Positions 8,924-17,265 of a stretch of DNA of 46,664 bases are shown here, in pieces. Each line of letters starts with the position of its first letter. Within the stretch, counting starts at the first letter, position 1. The translations under genes and the position numbers were made by a program. Origin of the DNA: Saprospiraceae bacterium (GTDB lineage: Bacteria; Bacteroidota; Bacteroidia; Chitinophagales; Saprospiraceae); assembly GCA_013214355.1 (NCBI GenBank), contig JABSSL010000105.1, positions 1-46,664 of the forward strand. Direction: 5' to 3'. Below the pieces are notes generated by a model. That model saw nothing but the letters and a program-made list of their open reading frames with translations. It was not told the origin of the DNA and searched no databases.

Positions 8924-9526
8924 ATGAAAATAAATTATACCTTTTTCTTGCTGGCTTTTGTCATGGTATTCATGGCCAGTTGCAATACATCTCCCAAAAA
9001 CAATCCTCAGGCGGTCACTGAGAAAATGACTGGAGGTGGAGATGACTGTATAGACGAATCATTGAAAGGTGAATATCCCTGTACCAAGGAAAAACGGCTA
9101 GTCTGCGGTTGTGATGGAAACACCTATGATAATCCTTGTTTGGCCAAAAAGGCAGGCGTATCCAAAACGACCGAAGGCCCTTGTACGAGTGGTTCCAACA
9201 AAGCTACGAGTTACATTATCCAATTAGATCCCTCGGCTTTTCCCGAAATAGAGAAGTTTGAAAAGGATAATCCAGGTAGCGATCGACCTAGCGCGGGAGG
9301 AGAAAGTGAAGCAGAGAAGTTTGCTAAAAAGCAAATCGTTAAATTTGCTAAGGAAAAACTGGACATTAAACCCACACAAATTACTCAATACTACAGTGGT
9401 CTCCTTTTTGGATTTGCCGCCACCATTCCGGCTAATAAAATTGACAGCTTTTTGGCCAAGCTAAAAACATTGAAGGAAGTCTCCAGCTACGAAGTAGACG
9501 GAGTTATGGATATCAAAAACAATTAG
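8924..9526 (+). CDS. Two-domain protease inhibitor lipoprotein: Kazal plus I9-like
   Basis: The protein has 200 residues. The signal peptide ends in a lipobox (FMASC, Cys20), so it should be a lipoprotein. Residues 42-87 form a Kazal domain with six Cys (42, 53, 61, 63, 72, 87) and the signature VCGCDGNTYDNPC. By alignment with ovomucoid third domain the reactive-site P1 residue is Lys55, expected to suit trypsin- or lysyl-type proteases. Residues 96-197 look like a stand-alone I9 subtilisin propeptide: a first strand SYIIQLD, a helix AKKQIVKFAKEKLD, then ITQYYSGLLFGFAATI and a closing EVSSYEVDGV. This resembles the propeptide of the upstream S8 protease (AKKAIIKAAGEMGV, FTGAQSGFSVKL). It lies between an S8 and a trypsin-fold protease gene, so it probably protects the cell from one or both. 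Target identity is inferred. Confidence 0.88.
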   Translation: MKINYTFFLLAFVMVFMASCNTSPKNNPQAVTEKMTGGGDDCIDESLKGEYPCTKEKRLVCGCDGNTYDNPCLAKKAGVSKTTEGPCTSGSNKATSYIIQLDPSAFPEIEKFEKDNPGSDRPSAGGESEAEKFAKKQIVKFAKEKLDIKPTQITQYYSGLLFGFAATIPANKIDSFLAKLKTLKEVSSYEVDGVMDIKNN

Positions 9527-9641
9527 AAGCCACCTCTAGCACGTATTTTTGGATACTTTTTATCACCTAATTTCCCAACAAGTTTCGATTTAGGAAAGGA
9601 TAGCAATTATCTCTACCCTCAGTCGATGAAAATGCTTTCAA

Positions 9642-12323
9642 ATGAAAAAGCTTACAATTCACTTGTGCCTCCTCTTATTTATAACCCCGTTTCTGGGGGC
9701 ACAGAACGCAACTATCAACCCAATCAACCGAGATCTTTCCACAGTTGAACAAAAACGCATGGTACAGCTCGACAACCAAGGGCTTTACGATGAAGAAATG
9801 AAAAACCGCGAAGCTGGTGAGCTTCCACATTTTGCTCATAAACTCCTAGTTGATTGGAATTCGGATGAGGATGGTACCTGGATATCTACCCAAGGAAACC
9901 TCGCCGTTTGGAGACTGCGAATCACCTCAAAAGAAGCTAAGTCTCTGAATTTTGGCTTCAGTAAGTTTCGCTTACCTCCCAATGCCAATCTAATTTTGTA
10001 TACCACTGACTTTAAGGACCTGGTAGGGCCCTTGACCAGTGCTGATAATAAAGAGCATGAAAGACTTTGGACGCCTATCGTCCTAGGAGATGATGTAGTA
10101 ATCGAAGCTCAGATACCTCAAGATGAAGTAGATCAATTTGCGCTAGAGATTAGTGAGGTCAATCACGACTTCATGGGTATCAATAGTTTAATGACCACCT
10201 CTGCATGCCATATTGATGTTAACTGCGGTACAGCCAATGGTCACCCTGAAATAGAAGATTTTCGAGATCAGATTCAAGCCGTAGCGATGTACACTTTAAA
10301 TGGCGATCGTACTTGTTCTGGCGCACTGATCAACAATACGAATCAGGATTGTCGGCCATTCTTCTTGACCGCTAATCACTGCGATATCGATACAGAAAAT
10401 GCCGCGACCATTGTCGCCTATTGGAATTACCAAAATAGTAGCTGCCGGGACTTGGGAAGTGACGCTAGTGGAGCGGACGGAGATGGACAACTAAGTGTCT
10501 TTAATATGGGTGCTAGTTTAAGAGCGAGTACCCCTAAGACAGATGTTGCCCTAATTGAATTTGACAATGCTGTTCCAAACAACGCCAACGCCTATTTCGT
10601 GGGGTGGGATCTAACGGAAACTATGGCTACCAAGGTGATCGGCATTCACCATCCACAAAGTATGGAGAAAAGGATCTCTTTCGAGAATGATGCTGTTTTT
10701 CAAGGTACTAATAATGGTGATGCCGATGAAAACGGCAACTATATCATAGTACCAGACTGGGATTCTGGTGTGACGGAGGTAGGATCATCTGGTTCTCCTC
10801 TATTTAACCAAGATGGCTATGTAATCGGCCAACTCTTCGGAGGTTTGGTCTATGATGATGTGAATTGCGGCGCCGGTGAGCAAACAGACTTCTACGGCTG
10901 GATCAATAAATCTTGGGAAGGATCAGGTTCTATGGATACACGTCTAAGAGATTGGCTAGATCCTCAGGGAACTGGTGTTACCTTGCTGGATGGCAAGTAC
11001 CAGGATGGTTGCCAAGCTTTGTCTATTGCAGATACCTATCAGGCCGTTTGTGCACTAGACAACAACCAAATCAGTTTCGATCTTACGGCAGGGTCCGGCG
11101 GTTCTGTGAATTTGAGTGTGATAGAGAAGCCAGGAGCCATGACGGCTAGCTTTGCTTCTTCAAGCTTGCAAGCAGACCAAAGTACGACCTTGACGCTAGG
11201 GAACCTGAGTGCTTTACCAACCGATGATTATACCATTACGGTACAGGCTAGCTTTGGAGGCAGTACTTCGGAGTTCACCTTATTATTGGTCCTCTTACAG
11301 AACGTACCCGATTTGGTGAATTTGACAGAGCCTGCTAACGGCTCCGATGGTGCTCAATTGACGCAACCACTCAGTTGGGACCCTGTAATTAATGTAAACA
11401 GTTATTCCTTGCAACTGGCTACTGATGCTGACTTCCAAAATATTATAGCAGAGGCGGTTGACTTCGTTGGTACTACCTATCTACCTGGCGTAGTGCTAGA
11501 TCAAGGAACTTTACATTACTGGAGAGTAAGAGGAAACAATGCTTGCGGTACTGGAGATTGGTCCCCTACAGCTAGTTTTACCACTTTGGATAACAATTTC
11601 CAGGGTTGCATTACCTTGAATGGCCTCGATCTTCCCATCAATATCGATGTAGCAGATTCCGGAGATTACACCTCAACTATTAACTTTCCTTTTGGAAGTG
11701 ATGAGGATATCGTTGAAAAGATTAGAGTGATAGATATCAAAGGTGCGCACAGTTGGATTGGAGATTTAACGATGCGACTAGAAAGTCCAAAAGGTACCAC
11801 CGTAACTTTGATCGAAGAAGAATGCTTTGACTCCGAAGATTTTGAGATTGGCTTCGATGATTTGAGTCCTTTCCCACTTTCTGCCTTGGAGTGTCCTTAC
11901 GAAAACAATATCATTTATGCTCCTCAAGATTCTTTAGCTAACTTTATTGGCGAAAACCCGAATGGAGATTGGAAACTAACTGTAGCAGACGGCGTACCAG
12001 ATGATGGAGGTGTTTTCAATAGCTGGACAATAGAGATTTGCCTTGGGATGGTTAGTCCTACTCGTGAAGTCATTCCACCAAGTAGTATCAAATTATTCCC
12101 CAATCCAGCCCGAAACACGGTATTCCTAGCAGTAGATCACCAGATTAGTACCCAGGACATGATGGTAAATGTGCTCAATCTGCAAGGAAGTCGTTTATTA
12201 ACACAACGGGTGAATGCTACCAATGCTACGGAGCTGGACATTTCACAAATGGCCCCGGGAATGTACATTGTACAACTATTAGTCGAAGGACAAATGGTCA
12301 ATAAAAAACTAATTATCCATTGA
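9642..12323 (+). CDS. Trypsin-fold secreted protease with P-domain and T9SS signal
   Basis: The protein has 893 residues. A signal peptide (ending GAQ, 21) is followed by a beta-rich prodomain (about 22-185) of the kind seen in lysyl-endopeptidase-like proteins. The trypsin-fold domain (about 188-430) has His246 (LTANHCD), Asp301 (KTDVALIEF) and Ser383 (VGSSGSPLF) with several Cys, as in lysyl endopeptidases. A fibronectin/Ig-like domain (about 545-645), a proprotein-convertase P-domain (about 653-803, IGDLTMRLESP, NGDWKLTVAD) and a type A T9SS sorting domain (KLFPNPARN, MAPGMYIVQLL) follow. It should be released or surface-attached. Lys specificity is a guess from family layout. It is the first gene of a tight three-gene run, 4 bases before the C1 protease. 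Confidence 0.93.
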   Translation: MKKLTIHLCLLLFITPFLGAQNATINPINRDLSTVEQKRMVQLDNQGLYDEEMKNREAGELPHFAHKLLVDWNSDEDGTWISTQGNLAVWRLRITSKEAKSLNFGFSKFRLPPNANLILYTTDFKDLVGPLTSADNKEHERLWTPIVLGDDVVIEAQIPQDEVDQFALEISEVNHDFMGINSLMTTSACHIDVNCGTANGHPEIEDFRDQIQAVAMYTLNGDRTCSGALINNTNQDCRPFFLTANHCDIDTENAATIVAYWNYQNSSCRDLGSDASGADGDGQLSVFNMGASLRASTPKTDVALIEFDNAVPNNANAYFVGWDLTETMATKVIGIHHPQSMEKRISFENDAVFQGTNNGDADENGNYIIVPDWDSGVTEVGSSGSPLFNQDGYVIGQLFGGLVYDDVNCGAGEQTDFYGWINKSWEGSGSMDTRLRDWLDPQGTGVTLLDGKYQDGCQALSIADTYQAVCALDNNQISFDLTAGSGGSVNLSVIEKPGAMTASFASSSLQADQSTTLTLGNLSALPTDDYTITVQASFGGSTSEFTLLLVLLQNVPDLVNLTEPANGSDGAQLTQPLSWDPVINVNSYSLQLATDADFQNIIAEAVDFVGTTYLPGVVLDQGTLHYWRVRGNNACGTGDWSPTASFTTLDNNFQGCITLNGLDLPINIDVADSGDYTSTINFPFGSDEDIVEKIRVIDIKGAHSWIGDLTMRLESPKGTTVTLIEEECFDSEDFEIGFDDLSPFPLSALECPYENNIIYAPQDSLANFIGENPNGDWKLTVADGVPDDGGVFNSWTIEICLGMVSPTREVIPPSSIKLFPNPARNTVFLAVDHQISTQDMMVNVLNLQGSRLLTQRVNATNATELDISQMAPGMYIVQLLVEGQMVNKKLIIH

Positions 12324-12327
12324 TACG

Positions 12328-13911
12328 ATGAATAGAATACTAAGTATTTGCGCCTTATTGCTGTTCGTTGTCCCAGTCTTTAGCCAGTCTTTTCCGACAG
12401 GCTTGGAATTTGATGATGAAGCCTATGAGTCGCAAGCCTTTACTTCTAGCGAAATTCAATTCGAAGGATCAAAAGCAATGGTGCGCCAGGTAGACCTGGC
12501 GCCCTATTGTCCTGAAATCCGGCACCAAGGAGATATTTCTTCTTGTGTTGGCTGGTCAGCTGGCTATGGAGCCCTGACTATTGAACGAGCCATAGCCAAT
12601 GACTGGACGGATAAAAGTATGATCACAGAGAATGCCAATTCGGCCTTATTTATTTACAATCAAGTACAAAAAGGAGATTGTACCAACGGAATTGTGATCA
12701 GCAAAGCCTTAGAAGCACTCCTAGAAAAAGGCAACTGCCTAGCCAAGGAATATGATTTTGATGTGAACGACTGCGGCAGAGAGCTTACCGATAACCTCTT
12801 TGCAAGCGCTCGGCAATATCAGATCAGTGACTATGTTCCTCTCTTTAAGAGTAAGGCCCCAGCAGAGGAAAAGATTCAAATGACTAAACGTGTTTTGTCC
12901 CAGCGTAAACCCGTAGTGATCGGGATGCGGATTCTACAAAATTTTCTACAGATCCGAGAAGGAGACAAAAGCTGGTGGCCTGCTATCGGAAGTCAGACTC
13001 CAGCTGGAGGCCATGCCATGGTAGTAGTGGGCTTTAATGATGACAAGTTTCGCCCTAGAACCAAAAATCCAGACCCTAACATGGCCGGCGCCTTTAAGAT
13101 CATGAACAGTTGGGGAAAAAACTGGGGAGACGATGGCTTCATTTGGGTTCGCTATGCGCATTTTGCAGAGTATTGTCGGTATGCCTATGCGCTCATTCTG
13201 CAGGACGGGGCGCCAATTGATCTTTCGGAAGAAGCAAATGTAGCTGCCCAGGATGGCCCCAATGCCGCCACGGCTACAGCTACGGCTACCTCCACTGCTG
13301 CTGCCTCCGCTGAAACTCGAAGACTCAGAAACCTATCGGGTTCCTTTGGTTTTCAGCAATTTACAGGCGAATGGAATGGTAACGAGCCCATCTTCGAAGA
13401 GGCCAAAGTCAAATTACAAAATGGCTACTACACCCTAGCGGGAAGATCTAAGGTTAGGGATAGATTTCAACTCTATGTAAAGAGTGGTTTCGACAATGGC
13501 TATATTTATGTCTTTAGTGTAGATCCAACAGGTAGAATCCAGGTGCACTTCCCCAAGAAACAATCTAACAATATCAATCTAAAAGCTCGCGAATCAGCCA
13601 TGGTCATGAGTGGAGGCGCCTTACTGAACATTCCTGGTGGCAAGAAGGTTTTGGCGCTCAATAACCCTGGAGAAGATCACTTGGTGGTCCTATTCTCCAC
13701 CCAAAAAATCACTCAAGAACTCCAATCGTTCTGTGAAAAGTTATTCAAGGACCAAGATGATCTGGTTAGTTCTATTTACAAAAAGCTGAATCAATGGATG
13801 ATTACACCAACTGATATTACCTATTCTCGCTCTGGGATGGGATTTGATGTCAGCACCAGAAGCGAAGGAAAAATTGTACCTATAATATTAAAAGTTAACG
13901 TCTCAGAATAA
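12328..13911 (+). CDS. Papain-family (C1) cysteine protease with DUF4384-like domain
   Basis: The protein has 527 residues with a signal peptide ending at VFSQ. The C1 domain starts almost at once, without a long propeptide: oxyanion Gln67 (IRHQGDISS), Cys73 (SCVGWSAGYG), His229 (GGHAMVVVGF) and Asn260 (KIMNSWGKNWGDDGF) are all present. An Ala/Thr-rich linker (about 305-330) leads to a C-terminal region (about 345-475) resembling DUF4384 (GYIYVFSVDPTGRIQVHFP), a domain often found with caspase-fold and kinase proteins. No T9SS sorting domain is seen, so it is probably periplasmic. It sits 4 bases after the trypsin-fold gene and 7 bases before the caspase-fold gene, in one apparent operon. Confidence 0.92.
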   Translation: MNRILSICALLLFVVPVFSQSFPTGLEFDDEAYESQAFTSSEIQFEGSKAMVRQVDLAPYCPEIRHQGDISSCVGWSAGYGALTIERAIANDWTDKSMITENANSALFIYNQVQKGDCTNGIVISKALEALLEKGNCLAKEYDFDVNDCGRELTDNLFASARQYQISDYVPLFKSKAPAEEKIQMTKRVLSQRKPVVIGMRILQNFLQIREGDKSWWPAIGSQTPAGGHAMVVVGFNDDKFRPRTKNPDPNMAGAFKIMNSWGKNWGDDGFIWVRYAHFAEYCRYAYALILQDGAPIDLSEEANVAAQDGPNAATATATATSTAAASAETRRLRNLSGSFGFQQFTGEWNGNEPIFEEAKVKLQNGYYTLAGRSKVRDRFQLYVKSGFDNGYIYVFSVDPTGRIQVHFPKKQSNNINLKARESAMVMSGGALLNIPGGKKVLALNNPGEDHLVVLFSTQKITQELQSFCEKLFKDQDDLVSSIYKKLNQWMITPTDITYSRSGMGFDVSTRSEGKIVPIILKVNVSE

Positions 13912-13918
13912 CTCAACG

Positions 13919-16906
13919 ATGAAACGCTTACTCATAACCCTAGCAACCATTATCCCCTTCTTTTTGGCCGCCCAGCCTAGCAAAACACCCCTTTGGGATG
14001 ATATCATTGGCACCAATAATTCTAATGTACTCAGCAAGGTGATTGAAGCTACCAACGGTAATATTGCTGCCGTTGGAGAAGTACATGGGGGCGGTAAAAA
14101 TGGGCTTTTTGTCCTCTACGACTTCAGTACCGGAACTCAACTAAAGCGTAAGAGCTACGGCGGTAAAAAAGATGATGTCTTACAATCTATAGTACAAACG
14201 GCTGATGGCCATTTTATTCTAGCTGGCTATTCTGCCTCTTTCAATGCTAAAGCCGCTGGTTGGCTAATTAAGGTAGACGAAAAAGGCAATGAAATTTGGC
14301 AGCAAGACCTCGGCACTGGAGCGGAAAATCGCTTCTATGAACTGGTCATGCTACAAGATCAAAGTTTGGTCGCTTGTGGAATCAAAGATGGTCGATTGTG
14401 GATGTATAAGTTTGATAGTGATGGCAAAAAGATTTGGGACAAGACCCTAGTCGCTGTGCCCATGGGTACGGTACAGGGAATGCAAGTCAACGCCAAGAAT
14501 GAAATCTTCGTTACAGGTAATACGGTCAAATCTGGTGATACCCGAAAAGACAATATCTACGTGGTGAAGACCGATGCTAGCGGCAAGCATATTTGGGGCC
14601 ATGAATATGGAGAAAAAGGATGGGAAGAAGCCCAAGATCTCATCATCACTGCAGATGGAAGTGTGGTTGTAGTAGGAAATACGATCAATGGAGGTTTTGG
14701 AAAAATAGACATGCTGTTGCTTAAGATTAATGCCCTTTCCGGCACCCAACAATGGTCTGCAACCTTTGGAGGGCGTGAAGATGATTTGGCCTCTTCAGTC
14801 ATTGAAACTTTCTCTGGTGAATTTGTCGTTGTTGGCAAAACTTACTCCCATGCACGTGGAGCTAGAGATAGCAATGTACGTCTAGTTGGTGTAGGTAGAG
14901 GCGGAGATCGTCTATGGGAAGTAGATCCCGGCAAAGAAAAAGACGACGAAGGGCGCCATATTTTGCAGCTGCATGACGAAAGCCTCCTTTTCGTTGGCCG
15001 TACCAATCAGCGAGAAAATGGAGCATGGGTCACCCGCCTCGCCGCTTTAAAACCACCTACCCTTATCTCAGCCAAAGGAGAATTCAACATCGCAAGAACC
15101 AAGTTTTGGTTAAAAACGGCTGATGGATACCTCCAGCCCAACTCTCGTTCCTACGTATCCTTTAACATCACGAATCAAGAATCATTCGATTTAGACAATG
15201 TCAGTGTCCGATTGGTGGATCAGAGTCAAAACCAAGAAATTTCCTATTGGGCCAATACTTATCTGGGGCCCTTGAAGCGAGGCGAGACGAGGGAAGTCCG
15301 TATTCCGGTCTCAGCCAAACAGATTGCAGAGACCTCAGATAATCGCTTTGGTGTTACAGTACTGTCTAGTAATCAGCCAATTTCAGCCTTTACGGAAGTA
15401 ATTAAGACCAAGAATCCAAGACCAGCCACGCTGGTTATTGCCAAGGACTTCGTTAGGCCAGAAGGTAATACGGAATTCAGTCCTCGGAACATCACTTTAG
15501 AGGTAGAAAACAAGGGTGACCAAGTAGCCAATGGCGGTAAAGTGATCATCAATGCACCAGAAGGCATCCAGGTATTAGGGGGCCGTGAGCTACCTTTGGG
15601 ACAGATCCTCCCTCGTGCCCTCAAGCGCTTGAATATCAGGGTGCAAAAGAAGGCACAATTTGAAGGAACTAGTACGGTCATAGAATGCGTAATCATCGAC
15701 GCCCAAGGGAAGAGAACCCGTAAGAACATCAATGTGAGCTTTGATGTATACGTAGCGGCAGATGGCTTTGAGGATATTCTATTTACCTCCCCCAATGAGG
15801 CGAAGATGAATATCAAACGCGTTACTTCGGACCGCGCCAACTTCCGTATTGAAGCCACGATTAGTACCGCCCAAGGAAATCTTTCCCCGCAAGATGCACG
15901 CGTGAGAATAAATGGAAGAACGCCGGACAATTCTAAAATGGATGAGGAAAACTTACAACCTCCTACACAACGTGCTGGGAAGTTTCGCTATGCTTACGAA
16001 AATGTACTTCCATTGGAAGAGGGTGAAAACAGAATCACCATTGAATTCAAAACGGATAATGGTATTCTGCAATCTCGAGAGCTCATCGTAAACTATACGC
16101 CCAGGAAGCCTAATCTACACGTGCTATCCATTGGCATTCCACATCAGGATTTGAAATACACTACTAATGACGCCAAGGATTTCGCTTCGATGTTCCAAAA
16201 TCAAGCAGGCAAGGATAAAACCTATGAAAGAGCTTTTGTTGAGTCCTTGTATAGCGCGGAACAGACCAGAAAAACCCCCATTTATGCAGCTTTTGCAGAT
16301 CTTCAGCGTCGATATCGTAACGAAAACCGAGAAGACCAGATTAAAGATGATGATGTATTGATCGTATTTATCTCATCACATGGAAAAGAAGACAATGGAT
16401 CTTTCAAGATTTTGGCCTCAGATTATCATCTGTACCCCACCGCAGCCATGATCGATTATCAGAAGGAGGTCCTTGAAATCTTGGAAGGTATTGAGTGTAA
16501 GAAATTTGTATTCATCGATGCCTGTCATAGCGGTGCAGCAGAAGGCGGAAGAGAATCTTCCATCCAAGTGCGCCGCGCACTAGAAAAAATCAACAATGCC
16601 TACCCTGGCTTAAATGTGATTACTTCTAGTCAACAGGATCAACTTTCTTACGAAGACGATCAATGGCAAAATGGTGCCTTCACGGAGGCCACCATGGAAG
16701 CCTTCAACAACACACTTTGCACGGACGATAGCGGCTCCTATTTGGCCGATACAGACAGTAACAAGTACATCACTTTTGATGAACTATATGACTTCCTGAA
16801 AAAACGTGTACGCGGCTTGGTTAAGACCATAAAAGGCAAAGACCAAATGCCGAAAAAGAATGAGAATGAGAGTGGAGGAGATTATCCAATTTTTATCCTT
16901 CACTAA
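13919..16906 (+). CDS. Secreted caspase-fold (C14) protein with propeller N-terminus
   Basis: The protein has 995 residues with a signal peptide ending at FLAAQ. Residues about 20-380 are a repeated pattern typical of a beta-propeller (DGHFILAGYS, DGSVVVVGNT, SGEFVVVGKT). Two or three Ig- or CARDB-like beta domains follow (about 390-725). The caspase-hemoglobinase domain spans about 730-990, starting LHVLSIGIPHQDLKYTTNDA, with His821 (ISSHGKED) and Cys869 (FIDACHSGA). It lacks a T9SS sorting domain, so it should act in the periplasm unless exported otherwise; bacterial caspase-fold proteins are more often cytoplasmic. It is the last gene of the run begun at 9642. The substrate is unknown; the co-encoded C1 and S1 proteases are candidates for activation or as partners. 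Confidence 0.92.
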   Translation: MKRLLITLATIIPFFLAAQPSKTPLWDDIIGTNNSNVLSKVIEATNGNIAAVGEVHGGGKNGLFVLYDFSTGTQLKRKSYGGKKDDVLQSIVQTADGHFILAGYSASFNAKAAGWLIKVDEKGNEIWQQDLGTGAENRFYELVMLQDQSLVACGIKDGRLWMYKFDSDGKKIWDKTLVAVPMGTVQGMQVNAKNEIFVTGNTVKSGDTRKDNIYVVKTDASGKHIWGHEYGEKGWEEAQDLIITADGSVVVVGNTINGGFGKIDMLLLKINALSGTQQWSATFGGREDDLASSVIETFSGEFVVVGKTYSHARGARDSNVRLVGVGRGGDRLWEVDPGKEKDDEGRHILQLHDESLLFVGRTNQRENGAWVTRLAALKPPTLISAKGEFNIARTKFWLKTADGYLQPNSRSYVSFNITNQESFDLDNVSVRLVDQSQNQEISYWANTYLGPLKRGETREVRIPVSAKQIAETSDNRFGVTVLSSNQPISAFTEVIKTKNPRPATLVIAKDFVRPEGNTEFSPRNITLEVENKGDQVANGGKVIINAPEGIQVLGGRELPLGQILPRALKRLNIRVQKKAQFEGTSTVIECVIIDAQGKRTRKNINVSFDVYVAADGFEDILFTSPNEAKMNIKRVTSDRANFRIEATISTAQGNLSPQDARVRINGRTPDNSKMDEENLQPPTQRAGKFRYAYENVLPLEEGENRITIEFKTDNGILQSRELIVNYTPRKPNLHVLSIGIPHQDLKYTTNDAKDFASMFQNQAGKDKTYERAFVESLYSAEQTRKTPIYAAFADLQRRYRNENREDQIKDDDVLIVFISSHGKEDNGSFKILASDYHLYPTAAMIDYQKEVLEILEGIECKKFVFIDACHSGAAEGGRESSIQVRRALEKINNAYPGLNVITSSQQDQLSYEDDQWQNGAFTEATMEAFNNTLCTDDSGSYLADTDSNKYITFDELYDFLKKRVRGLVKTIKGKDQMPKKNENESGGDYPIFILH

Positions 16907-17068
16907 GAAGCTACTTGAATTTAACCATATGGTTTTGTTACGACCTTTTTTCCGCCACTTTTCGGCTTTTTTTCGTCAAATAGCGCTGCTATTCTCCTCA
17001 AAAAGAGCCTCAATTGGCAAAAAAATATGCCTGTAACAAACTCCAAAAGCCAAATTCAAACAGCTTCT
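16906..17068. repeat. Fold-back (MITE-like) element of about 163 bp
   Basis: The arms 16906-16984 and 16988-17068 are imperfect inverted repeats that meet at a 3-base centre (gct). Near-identical blocks include AGAAGCT, TTGAATTT, TTTGTTAC and, at the centre, AATAGC/GCTATT. It begins at the last base of the caspase-fold gene's stop codon. No open frame lies inside. It may be a decayed miniature transposon or a large terminator-like structure. Confidence 0.6.
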
Positions 17069-17094
17069 AAGAAGCTCCATAAAACTCAACCCTA

Positions 17095-17132
17095 TGACGG
17101 TGAGGAAAGCAATATGCTACTCCTCACCGTCA
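17095..17132 (+). terminator. 12-bp hairpin, terminator or attenuator
   Basis: The arms 17095-17106 and 17121-17132 (TGACGGTGAGGA and its complement) are perfect with a 14-base loop. No U-tract follows, so it may be a leader structure of the large adhesin gene and not an end of the protease operon. Confidence 0.5.
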
Positions 17133-17220
17133 AACTGACTGCCAGCCTACTTATTTTTATAAGGGTATGCTTCGGTACCGATTTGGGGATTACCAAATAA
17201 GTACTTAAGGCGGGTCAGTT
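17133..17220 (+). promoter_or_regulatory. Possible structured leader of the adhesin gene
   Basis: Outer arms AACTGAC (17133-17139) and GTCAGTT (17214-17220), and inner arms TACTTATTT (17148-17156) and AAATAAGTA (17195-17203), enclose a GC-richer core. The structure lies 45 bases before the start codon at 17266. No known riboswitch class was recognised. Confidence 0.35.
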
Positions 17221-17265
17221 GTTTTGCATCAGTACCCTTGAAACCTGTGTCTCAACTTTCATCCC

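Noticed and set aside
12328-16906. T9SS sorting domains on the C1 and C14 proteins
   Set aside because: The C-termini lack the usual PxPxxN-like start and the GxYxxx strand pattern seen in the gene at 9642.
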